DNA from: Ampullaceana balthica
Taxonomy: Eukaryota > Mollusca > Gastropoda > Lymnaeidae
Assembly (NCBI GenBank): GCA_944989445.1
Contig: CALYLW010000016.1
Span: 813,476 to 877,475, forward strand
DNA: 64,000 bases
Direction: 5' to 3'
Part shown: piece by piece, positions 34,581-47,600 of the stretch
Position numbering within the stretch: position 1 is the first letter of the stretch
Layout of the letters: every line of letters begins with the position of its first letter
Translations under genes and position numbers: made by a program
Notes under the pieces: generated by a model
What the model was told of the DNA's origin: nothing
The model's input: the letters and a program-made list of their open reading frames with translations, nothing else
Database searches by the model: none

Positions 34581-36682
34581 AAATATATTGAAAATTATTG
34601 CCATGTGTTTTTTTTAAAGATGTGCATTCTTGTGTAATTTGTTTGGTGTAAAATTAATTTTTTTAAATTTTATAAACGGAATATTGATTCAAAGGCGTCA
34701 CTAAAGGGTTGCGGAGGGGGCGGACCTCAGAGGGTGACACCATCACAATAGGTCACAGGAAGTCTAAAATTACTTATGTTCCCGTTATTTGATCTGGCAG
34801 ACTCAAAGGAGGCATATGGGGTAAGTAGTAAGGGGGTGACACCATGAGCTACCAAACTGGGTGACACCAAACCTAGTGACGCCTATTGTTTCAGGCAAAC
34901 AAATCGGTTAAAATATTGATATTGTAATTCTTGCGTAATGTTCTGGACTAAAGATGGGCTTTAAAACAGAAAATTGACTCAGATATTCCCGTTGAATATT
35001 TTAAAAAAGCTTTTGTATAATATTTATACTAGACGTAGAAGTAGTTAACGGACCTGCCCTGAATATTAAGGGCAAGTCATTTGTGAAAATTATAACCCGC
35101 AGCAGGAGCGGCCTGTGTGGCTGGCAGCTGGGGCAATCGCCCCAGGCCCCGCGCTCAGGGGCCCCGCGTTTCAGACTTGAGACTATATTTTAGTAACAAA
35201 AGAGATTGCAGATATTGCACTACTGAGTTTGCGCAAGAATTGATCAAATCTAGGCCGCGGGATTATTGTTGTACAAGGCCTTTCGCGTACCTAACGCCAC
35301 CTCTGACACGCAGAATCAGAGGAATGGATGCGGTTGGAGAAAACTAACATCATCTTGAGTCCGGTGAAAAAGCTAACGATCGGTTGGAATACAGGACAAT
35401 GACTGATTAGGCCAAGAGTTCACAGGCTGTTGATCCAGATATAAAAATGATATTGAAAATTTATCTTAAAGATAAAATATTTGACAAGTTCAACATCTGA
35501 TTTATTAAAAAGATCTAGCACCATAAAGGTCATAATTTTAATCTAAAATTGATTGGTTTGATAACATTGTTGTTTAAAGTAAAGTGCAGAGACAGGATAT
35601 GCCTAATTAATGGTGTTTCAATAATGACCAAAAAAAATTCCTATATTTTTATTATCTCTTAGATAAGACATTGCTAAGGGCAGCATATTTTCAAGTGGAT
35701 TTTGTCAACATTGATTTCGAAAAATTCGTTCTCTAAATACGTCTATTTGTATTTATTGCTTTCCCAGTAGCGCGTTTAATTTTTTTTTCACTTCAACCTA
35801 GCGAGATTTCCCTGAATAAACATTTTTAATGATGCCTCATTTCAAATGCCACGATTGCAAAATTAGATTAAAAGTTTGTAAACTTACCTGACAATCTCAC
35901 AGCAAACATATACACGAAGGTTTCTAAACCTATTTGTCTCAACATTCATGTACCCACATCAGTAGCTTAGTAGAGGAAAGTAAACCAGCATTTAGTGGAG
36001 CCGCATTTATTGTAAGTTTCAAGAAACCAGTATTCAAGGTGTGTCTGGGTGTTTGCTCGCCTACAGATTAGATTAATGGCAAAAACTCACAGAATTATTC
36101 CAGTTTATTAATTGTCTGACAACTTGAGGACACATTAGTTTTTATTTTATTTTTGAGATCTTTATTTATATATGTTTTTTCAAAATGTGTTAGTATTCAA
36201 ACATTTAATGGAGAATTGCGACTTTTTTAAAACAGCAAAGTTAGACAGCGGAATTATGTCACAACAGGACAAAGAAATTGTCATGAAGAGAAGTAACTTT
36301 AAGTACGTTTATGTTACGAGCTGGTTTTTTAAATATTATTTTTCATTTGTTCCAAATACAACTTTTCAATCAATCCATTTGTTTACACGATAAAATACAT
36401 CATATGAACGCTGTAAGTATTTCCGGGTCATATGTATCAATAAATGAAAACATTCCAGAGAGTTGCATTTTTTTTAATTCTAAGAAATCCTTATTGTTTT
36501 AATAGTTACTTATTCGTGTACGCAATTAGTCGTGGGCATAAGAGATGTTTAACACACATTGAACTAACACACATTTGGTTACAGACTGCAAAAACTCTTC
36601 AATGCTTACGATAAACACGAGTGGAAACTAAGTTTACATTGCTAGTAACTAGTACTAGTAGGCTTGTCTGAATATCAGGAAG
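34581..36682. promoter_or_regulatory. Intergenic region A/B, 5' flank of receptor gene B
   Basis: Includes the copy of gene A's 5' flank (34600-35420) and proximal promoter region (36000-36682). A GC-rich palindromic scrap sits at 35110-35170 (CTGGGGCAATCGCCCCAG). Around 35955-35990 is the empty target site (TTAGTAGAGGAAAGTAAACC) matching the LINE insertion point upstream of gene A. No exon found. Confidence 0.55.
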
Positions 36683-36749
36683 ATGAATGAAACGTGTATG
36701 ATCCTACATGCCGTGATATTATTGCACTGTCCGCTACTGACCAGTGCCG
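36683..36749 (+). CDS. Gene B exon 1: signal peptide
   Basis: MNETCMILHAVILLHCPLL then TSA; GTAAGT donor, phase 1. The following intron is only 98 bp, against 1161 bp in gene A. Confidence 0.85.
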
Positions 36750-38099
36750 GTAAGTCGGACAGAAAGCAGTTTTTTTTTATTTTATTGTTTATTGTATATA
36801 TTTTATCATACATTCAAACAACTCTTTGTTTTCTCTAACAATATCAGAATGTATCACTGGATGGTTTGGTTACCATTGTCAGTTTAAGTGTCACTGTGCT
36901 GACCATTGTGTGACCAACGGTCAGTGTCCGCTAAACTCAAAGTGCCTTCCCGGTTGGTTTGGAATCGAATGCCAGTATCGTAAGTGTAGCCAGTCTTAAC
37001 GAAGTGCTTTCCACTTGCCAACATAGTGTGTACACATCATATTTTTTTACGTTCCTATGTTTAAATTTTTCTCTTTGTTTCCCTGTGACTAAAACTGAAA
37101 AGAGGATTTGTTACTGTTACTTTATATATATACCAGCAGCCCGTCGTACGTTGCAACGATGTGAATAAAAAGGAATACATATACATAAAAAATAAATTAC
37201 ATGAAAGGTCACCGGGCCCATCAGTTAAACATGAAGTTCGAAAATCAGTTCATTTCAATTAATTTCATAGCTAATATATAAATATATTAGGGCTGCGGAA
37301 ATAATCGATTAATTTCTCGATTAATCGATAACATTTTTTAACGATTAAAATTTTTTTAAACGATTAATCGACCCACCATTTATAAATGTACTGGAAGTAA
37401 AAAAGTAAAATATTTCGGCCGATAAATATAAACCAAATTCCGGACGATTACATAAACATTTTGGTTTTAAACTATTGACTTACGTGAATGTTCAAAATAT
37501 TGTTATTGTGTCTATTTAGAGAAATCGTTTGCCTACCATGCAATGTTCCCTCTTAAGTCTAATCTTCGTTGGTCCGTATGCAAAGTTAAAAAAAACAACT
37601 CGTGTGCAAAGTTGAACTATGTCCATTTTTGTGCAATATTTTACAAAATTTGCTGCGCGGAGATTCTAAACTCCTGCATGGTGTCGGTCAAATATATGCG
37701 CAGCCGCGCTGCTTAAAATGAAACATTGCTACCATGGTTCTAACACTTGGCTTACATATCTCTTGCATACCAAACATCCACCAAAGTATCGGAAACTTCA
37801 GCTGAGACAATCTAAAGTCTAAAGCAATGTGAACGATTGTTCAGCTCGGCTGTTTATTTATATATTGTCAATGAGCCCCGCGCTTGAATCATATAATGTC
37901 AATACACTGTTTGTTTTGTTTGTTAAAAGATGCCATATAAAGAAGACATTCCAGTGTTATTTCGATTTTCGACAAGTATGTTAATAAATATTACTTATGA
38001 CACCATAAATTTCAATTTTTTGCTTTAATCGAAATTAACGATTAATTAATCGTTAATTTTTCAAAGTTAACGATGAAATTTAAATTAATCGTTAACATC

Positions 38100-38190
<91 letters not shown>

Positions 38191-41100
38191 TAATTTTCAT
38201 TTTAGGGGATTTGGCGAATAAACTCACGGCTGCGGTGTCCACTTACCCGACAGAAGACTCCCACAAATGGTTAAGTGACAACAATGACACAACATGCAAC
38301 ACTGACTCACGACTCCAAACTATAACAGTGACGAGGACATCTAAGTACATATTTACGTGGTTGAAATTGACGCTGGTTGATGCAGGTTAGGACAGACTTG
38401 TTTAGGTTTAGGAAACATATAATTTTTAATGATGAAACTCTCTACGCCAGTTTTAATGAAACTTTCTACGTCAGTTTTAATGAAACTCTCTACGCCAGTT
38501 TTAATGAAACTTACTACGTCAGTTTTAATGAAATTCTCTACGCCAGTTTTAATGAAACTTACTACGTCAGTTTTAATGAAGCTCTCTACGCCAGTTTTAA
38601 TGAAACTTACTAGGTCAGTTTTAATGAAACTCTCTACGCCAGTTTTAATGAAACTTTCTACGCCAGTTTTAATGAAGCTCTCTACGCCAGTTTTAATGAA
38701 ACTTACTACGTCAGTTTTAATGAAGCTCTCTACGCCAGTTTTAATGAAACTTACTAGGTCAGTTTTAATGAAACTCTCTACGCCAGTTTTAATGAAACTC
38801 TCTACGCCAGTTTTAATGAAACTTTCTACGTCAGTTTTAATGAAACTCTCTACGCCAGTTTTAATGAAACTTACTACGTCAGTTTTAATGAAATTCTCTA
38901 CGCCAGTTTTAATGAAACTTACTACGTCAGTTTTAATGAAGCTCTCTACGCCAGTTTTAATGAAACTTACTAGGTCAGTTTTAATGAAACTCTCTACGCC
39001 AGTTTTACCTGTGCTGCAGTGAAACTTTCAATATACAACTTTTATTTGATTTAAAGTAATTTTTTTTTAAAATATTGTTTTTACTCTGTTTAAGTTTAAG
39101 AATTTTTTTTTATAACTTTACCATCTAAAATCTAAAGCATCTTTTTTCCAAAATGATCTTCCATTTATTTATTTAAGAAAATTCCGATCCCATTTAACAT
39201 TTGTAGAAGCATAAAAGAATAGTTATGGGTATTTAGAGAAAGCAACAGTTTTAGAACATATAAATCATATGATATAGGTGTCCTTGAAATAAAAGTTCCT
39301 TAAAATTAATTTCAGCAATTTTAAAACAAATCAACATTATTTTCTTGCTATACTAAGTAACAGTCTTCAAATAAGAAAAAAATCTAACAAAAATTTAATC
39401 ACAAATTATGTCACATCACAATCATTTTTAGCCCCAGCCACATCAGTCGACTTGAAATTTACAGATTCAAAACCGAAATCAATTTTTCCCTGTGCTAAAA
39501 AAGATATTCTCAAACATGACAACTACACGATTGAGATCCACTGTGAGGTCAACGTCGCTATAAATGAGCTGACTTTAATCGTTAAAGATGCCAACAGAAT
39601 ATGCTCCTTGTACATTAATGGAGGTAAACAAATCTCGTTAACCGTTATCCGACACTTTGAATGTCTTCGACTGACTCAAGACTATTTTCATTTGGTTTTC
39701 ATTTTTTATGAGATAAGAAAGGCACGGATTCCACTTGTTCTAAAACAAAAACAACAACAACATGACATTGATTGAAAAGCGTTTTTAATCTTGTAGCATC
39801 ATTCTTGTTACATCTATGCACGTAACAGGAAGCAAAGTTATCAAATGTAAACCGTTCCCCCTTCTCTGAGCACTGCTTTTTTAAACTGGGATAACAGCCA
39901 GAGTCTGGAAGGAACATTCAGGCAGCGTTTTGGCAAGTTGTAGTCTATCATTTAAAATTCATTTTTAAGCATACTTTCGCAATTATGTGGATTTAACGCG
40001 TACTCATTTCAATAGTGACATGTGCACAATCTGGCACGTTTATAGTTGACTCATGTTGTGCGCAATCTTGCACGTTTTAGTTGACTCATCTTGTGCACAA
40101 TCTGGCAGATTTGTAGTTGACTAATCTTGTGCACAATCTGGCATGTTTATAGTTGACTCATGTTGTGCGCAATCTTGCACGTTTTAGTTGACTCATCTTG
40201 TGCACAATCTGGCAGATTTGTAGTTGACTAATCTTGTGCACAATCTGGCACGTTTGTAGTTGACTCATCTTGCAGTGAAACGGATAGAATAAAAATACAA
40301 TTTAAAAACAAAACTAGTTTAATCCTTTTAAAAATTAATCTCGAATATTTCTAGGCAATCTAGATTGAAAATAGTATGCATTGTTCTCCACTAACTATAA
40401 TCTTTACTAACCTTTTTCTGAAATATAGTTAATCAAATAAATAGCGATTTCCTACTCAACATCTGATGATAAACATTCAAATTTTCATTGAGATCTTCAA
40501 TTTTACGGGATATTTCATGCTACAGTAATTGCATGGTAGACACTGTATACTGTAGGTCAGGGTGTATTAATAATAATAATGTGATAATTCTTATAGCCCA
40601 AAACCCCAGAAGGCAGTTGAGCTCACATCAGTTTGTACAACAACACATACAATTCATCATAATTCATTCAATGTAAAACATTAATATCCTAAATACCACA
40701 TATAATGACATTATAGTAGATATAAACTGTGCTTATCATTTTAAGAACAGCTTCATTGGTGTTAAATTAACTTTGAAGTAGTCTTCGTGTTATTGATTTT
40801 AATTAATTTTCATAGATCATTTCATATAATAAAAACTTTCTGTAGGACGTAATATCGCCTTGCGACAGACCGCCACACAGTCCACTCGATTTGTCTCTAG
40901 TCAGGGATGGGATGTCATTGACCCATCACATGCTGTGGACGGAAACAAAAATCCGAACGTGTCGGAAAAATCGTGCACGCAGACTAAACTGGGTGACGCC
41001 AACCCCATGTGGAATGTTTCTCTAGACCACGAGTACAGGATTTTGAGAATCCTCGTGTACAGCAGGCAGGACGCCATGGGTAGGTCAGAGGATGGGTGGG

Positions 41101-44100
41101 GACTTAACTGACCAGTAGAGTTAGAGTTCTCATGTTGGTGTACACGGACCCCGTGTGGAATGTTCCTCTAGATCATGAGTACAGGTTTTTGAGAGTCCTT
41201 GTGCACAACAGACAGGACGCCATGTGTAGGTCAGATGAGTGGATGGGGACTGATTGCTCAGTCCGGGTTAGGGTTCTCATGTTAGTGTACATGGACCCCT
41301 CGGGTGTCGGAAGGTGGTTTCATGGGGAATGCGGGGGTTTCAAGGAGACACGTAAAATTATGTTATTAACGTACACATGACATAATCCCGACACCGTCAT
41401 TCGTCTTCATGGACGGTTGGCAGAGTATTATTTAAAGACCTGATTGATAAACGTCACTCTCAATTCATTCTGTTATTTACAGAAATAAATCAATGCAGCA
41501 TTTTAAAACTATTGCACAAAGATTTTGGACAAATTATCCCACATCATTGATAGATTCTAACGACTAAGAGATAACTAGGAAACATAACTCCATTTTTAAA
41601 AGAGTATTGAAAATGAGATCTGTGGTTGTTGGTCTAGCATGGAACAAAATGTTACTATGCAACAAACCATCACTATTTTCATCATCATCTACTCATTACT
41701 TTCTATATATTTATGTTTTTTTTCTATTTAAGGTATTGGAAGTATTTGGCCATAACGTACGGACCAATTTAGAAAAACTAATATTTTTTTATTGAAAAAA
41801 AAATCCCGTTAGTTTTCCAGTCAGGAAAACTAAATTAGTTAGACAAACATAGAACTATCTCACATCTCCTGATCTTGGATACTTGTTCAGTTAACATGTG
41901 AAAACAAGAAAAAGGAAGGTTTTAGCTAATTCAAAGATTTTAAAAAAATTATCTGTGTACAACATGTCATATCATTGAACTATAATTTGCTTAATGTCAA
42001 TAATTATGGATACGGTTTTTATTCATCACTTATTAATTAAATTTAACATCTAAAACAGACGAAATAAATGCAAAATAAATTTTCTTTTTTTAATTTCCAG
42101 GATTAACTTTACTAAATTTTAACGTTTACGGTTACAACTCGAGCAATCATTTAGTTCTAAGGTACACGGATCCAAGCAACGTGACTCAGCCGTTGTACGA
42201 CATTTTGATCTTGGACAGCTGGAACTTGTCCATAAACAAGATCTCCATCACCCCCAAAGCTGAGATTCCCACACATATAGGGATGTCTGTTTTGTTTTAC
42301 AAATAAAATTCCAAAACTTCTGTTCTGTATTTAAAAATACAATTTAAAAAAAATGATTCTGTTTTACTTTAAATCTGTTTTAGAACAGCCCTCGCCTAAC
42401 GCATCAATTAGTAAAAAAACAACATATTTCTTGTAGAGTATTAAATCGGAACAGGTTGCAACAGGTTTTTTTAAAATCATGAACGTAATAAATATTTTTA
42501 TATGTAACATAGCAATTAAATGTTATAATTGTCAATATACTTTAAATTATATTTGTATTTTTTCTGTAAAGAAAACAGAGCTATCCAGTAACTGCGATTG
42601 AAAAATGACAGTTATTAAAACATTATAATAAGTCACATAAATTTTATAACCACATATTTAATTAGTCTGGTTATGCCATTCACCGCTTTAAGATGACATA
42701 TGCGTGCTGGATGGTATCAAATTCCAGATAATTTTCTTTTAGAATATGCTGGTTCTCCAAACAAAAGATATCGTCCTTCACGCATGTTAAAAATAAATAG
42801 AAGCTAGAATCATGGTTAACATACACCTTGAGATGACTGACGTATCAGACTCTTACGAAATATTAATTTTGTCGTTACACCTACTGGACTCCGTCTTCAA
42901 GCTTATATTCAGAAGGGTCTTTTTTCTCATTAAAATTTGCAGTCTCTGGCGAAAGGGTCTCTTTCAACCTATTTACTGATGATAAGATTATACTCCAATT
43001 CAAACGGGTTCATTTCAGTCCGTTTAGGAGGTTGATTCACTTAACCCCTCTGAAAGTTAATGTTATAAATAGCATATGAATGATGAAAAAGAATACATGA
43101 CTTCGTTATTTACAGAATGTCCCCCAAGAACCTGGGGGCTGGACTGCAGGAACTGTTCACCACATTGTTTCAACCGGACGTGCCATAGGGATTCTGGGGA
43201 TTGTAACAAAGGATGTATGGGGTACAGCAATCCTCCCTATTGTACAGAGAGTGAGTAGACAAAGTCTTTGTTTTAACTCATGGGATACAGCAATACTCCC
43301 TATTGTACAGAGAGTGAGTAGACAAACTCTTTGTTTTAACTCATGGGGTACAGCAATCCTCCCTATTGTACAGAGAGTGAGTAGACAAACTCTTTGTTTT
43401 AACTCATGGGGTACAGCAATCCTCCCTATTGTACAGAGAGTGAGTAGACAAACTCTTTGTTTTAACTCATGGGGTACAGCAATCCTCCCTATTGTACATA
43501 GAGGAGTGAGAAGACAAACTCTTTGTTTTAACTCATGGGGTACAGCAATCCTCCCTATTGTACATAGAGGAGTGAGAAGACAAACTCTTTGTTTTAACTC
43601 ATGGGGTACAGCAATCCTCCCTATTGTACAGAGAGTGAGTAGACAAACTCTTTGTTTTAACTCATGGGATACAGCAATCCTCCCTATTGTACATAGAGGA
43701 GTGAGTAGACAAACTCTTTGTTTTAACTCATGGGATACAGCAATCCTCCCTATTGTACAGAGAGTGAGTAGACAAACTCTTTGTTTTAACTCATGGGGTA
43801 CAGCAATCCTCCCTATTGTACATAGAGGAGTGAGAAGACAAACTCTTTGTTTTAACTCATGGGATTCAGCCATCCTCCCTATTGTACAGAGAGTGAGTAA
43901 ACAAACTCTTTGTTTTAACTTATTGGCAGAAATGTTTAATAAGTTAATATTATACGTTTTTTGTTGTAACACACTCAGCACTTTCTCTTTTTTTTTAAAT
44001 TTTCTTTTTAAAATATTAATACATATAAAGTGTGTGCAATGACAATGTTACATTCGTTAAATACACGCCATTTGTCCCCATATCTTAACATTCACCGTAG

Positions 44101-44607
44101 TTTAAAGCTAATTGCAAGAATTACGCAACGTTTAGCTTTATGAAAGCATTTACCAAAAACACAGCACATTTTGTTAAAATCGTTTTATTCACTTATGTTA
44201 AAATCGAAGAGGAACTTTAATTATACGCAATTATCGTTTGTGTATAAAAGAAAAGACTTGTTTTCGATAATGCACCTGTCAATATTATGCAAACTGATAT
44301 ACAATTAACTAAAAATGTATCTAAATATAAATAAAAAGAGCGAATTCACTACATGACGGTTGATATTCTCCCGAAAACTTAAACCACAAGAAATGGTTTC
44401 ATAGTCTTAGGACATTGATACTAGAAATACGTGGGGATGTTCCGTTCGTATGTAACCAGACAAAACCGCAAGTGACAAAACGACAATGTGACAAAACGAC
44501 AAAGAGACAAAACGACAAAGTGACAAAACGACAAAAAGACAAAACACGTTCGTATATGTCACTGCCTATATATATATTATATGTATATATACATATAAAT
44601 ATACATT

Positions 44608-44675
<68 letters not shown>

Positions 44676-47600
44676 CTTATCCAAAGATTGTCCCCCAGTC
44701 GCATGGGGATTTAACTGTCAGAAGCCGTGTAAAAGTAAACATTGCAAAGGCAATTCATGCGACAAGGACACAGGGTTGTGTGACCTTGGATGTGTAGATG
44801 ACTTGGAATTTCCAGAGTGAAAAGGTAAATAATATATGACATTGTCTGGAAAGAGACGTTAGATGGCACATACAAATTTGATGGAAGACTTTAACGTAGC
44901 CAAGGAAGAGACTTATTATTTCTACTAAAAGTAAATATAATTCAGGTCATATTAACGGATTAATTATTCTGGCTCCATTTTATGTTTATTGGGTTCACAA
45001 TGTTTCTTTGGTATAGACAAAATTTCTAACTGGTCGCATGGTGTGCTCAGATGAAGAAAAAGAGAGAGAGATGGAGAGAGAAAGAAGGGGGACATGATCT
45101 GGCAGATGGAGGTATTAGACAAACGTATTTTAAAATGCCACAAAAAAATCGTGAACTGAAATTCATCTGCTTAGCAATGTTACAGCTGGTTAAACCGCAG
45201 CACATGCGTCTGTCAAACAGAAAGAGATGATAGGTAAAAAACGAAGGCATGGCAAAGGTAAATCTGTTTTGAAGGCTAAACAACCCTCTAAGAAATCCGG
45301 TTTCTAATGGTAAATCCAGATAAATCTACCACTCTAAAATTGATTTGAATATGACTTTTTTGTAAGATTGTTGCTTTTTTAAAACTCCATTTCTCCTTCG
45401 GATTGTAAATACTTCAATACACAACTTTCGAATATTAAACATTATGTTGGTTCCACATACATCTAACTTTGTCTTGTAGGATCTGACCACATATACACTG
45501 CATGCGATTTTATTTATTTCTTGAAATAAAAGGGGAAAGTTATTGCGACAATGACACTAAACACTGTTACTCCACTTGTGAAGAAGCTGGGTTCTACGGA
45601 GCTAAATGTGACGAAGGTAAGCTCCGCGCATGCTAATGGGTTCAGAGGTTATTCACAAATCATCAATAGCATTGGTTTATTTACAAAAAAGCCGAATGAA
45701 TCATTACACAGTTATCTCAGCTTATGTTTTAAAATTAATTCTTCAAATGAAGTTTTATTTAAATAGATCAAGAGGTTGCTAAAAATAACTTGCTTGCTGT
45801 TAAGGTATCTGAAATTAAGTTACTATATATCAATACAAAAGAAAATGTGATATATCACTAAAACATAGATAAAACTCATTATCATCATCATCAGTCCCAT
45901 GACCGTTGCGGTCGTTGGGGGGGGGGAGGCGCATGGACACATCAACAGATAACGATCTCCACATTCGCCTACCTTGAGTGGCGGCCAATAATTTATTCAA
46001 TCTCATCCCTGTCCATTCCTTTAAGTTTTCAAGCCAAATTTTCCACTGTCGAACCTCTTCGCCGGCCCCCATCTACAGTGCCTTGAAGGATAAAACTCTG
46101 ACACTCAAACACCGACTTGCCCAGGTTAAGCTCTAACTGCATATAAAATGATCATTATCGGACTCCTGATTTGAGTTCAGTTTTGAAATAAGTTTTCTTT
46201 TAAATTAAGATTTTTATATTTTTATAAAATAAACAAAAGGGACAATCATGTTTTATCTGTAACCATTCCATAAACAAAAGCGTAACACCTCAACACTTTT
46301 CAAACCCGTTACAGAAAGAATAACATTATCATCTATATCCACACATTAAATTTGAATGAAAATTTTAATGCTCAAACGAACATCGTTCTGTGGTCCAATA
46401 TTACTGAGAAACTTATTTCCTAATAACTTCTTTTCAGAATGCATGCATTGTGCAGGGGAAGGGTATTGCCAACGAGACAACGGATTGTGTATTAATGGTT
46501 GTGTAATAGGACATAGTGGACTAGACTGCACTTTACGTACGTACTGGAACCAATCGTTGATTTCATAGCTAAAGAGGTTTTTTGTTTTTTGTTTCAATGT
46601 TTTTGGCATCGCATATTTTACACATTGATCTTCATCTGAGCAAAACAAAAATTTCTTCAGTATTTATAGCACGAGTTTAATCTCAACATCAGATTCCTTA
46701 TTTAAATAAAATCATTGCATAACTTTTTTTAAAAAATCACTTAATATTTCAGCAACAAAAACGTATTAAAAATATTTAAAGATGACTTGTCACTTAATTT
46801 TCCAACAGTGTGTATGGCAGAATGTATTGACAGAGTTTGTAATCAGGTCACAAGAAATTGCACCAAGGGTTGCCTGGTGGGATTTAGTGGAGATTTCTGT
46901 GAAAAATGTAAGTTGTCTTTACTTTACGTCCACTGGTCGTTGCCTGAAGTGTGATCGTTTCTTAAATTTGTTATAACTTGAGATGAGAATGAATAAAATC
47001 ACCAATATTTTATACGGAGTTAGTTGTAGAAACAAATTCCCAGTATGCATTTTAAAAAAAAATCATAGATTTTTCATCGCTTGCAAACGTAACGTATACA
47101 CGCAGTGGACAATACTAATAAAAAGTGTAACATGAAAAAACAACAGACTAATACGAACATTGGTCAGGCCAATCCAGATTCAGAGGCCCATTCCATTCTC
47201 GTTGCTATCCAGATTCATGGGCTCCCTTCCGTTCACGTTTGCAAATTATTTGCCAAGGATGTAAGACCTACTTTCTTTTGGGGCCTCATACACGCAGTAA
47301 TAATACATGACCTTAAAGCAAGACATGGCCGTGCCGTTATTGCTTTGCAACTATGTCAAAGAGGCTGTAAAAAAATTCAAATCATATTTATTTTTATTTA
47401 AAAAACTGTATGTGAAATAGAAATCTAGATCTATACAACAAATAGAGATTTACTTTATTGAGATGATCTAAAATTATATTTCACATGTTTTTAAAAAAGC
47501 ATTTTGGATATAATAAAACATAATGCGTCTAGTCTAAAGGTCCGCTTAAATACCATGCGTTTTACTTTGGTGCCTGGAAGCTTACATTCCAACATATCAT

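Noticed and set aside
38377..39022. Frame with MKLSTPVL repeats
   Set aside because: 24-bp minisatellite in intron 3 of gene B; the frame is not connected to exon 3 in phase.
43157..44042. Long overlapping frames in gene B
   Set aside because: Same 63/66-bp exon-end array as in gene A.
47105..47401. 99-codon plus-strand frame between gene B exons 11 and 12
   Set aside because: No EGF cysteines, no matching splice phase, no recognisable domain; possibly a transposon scrap.
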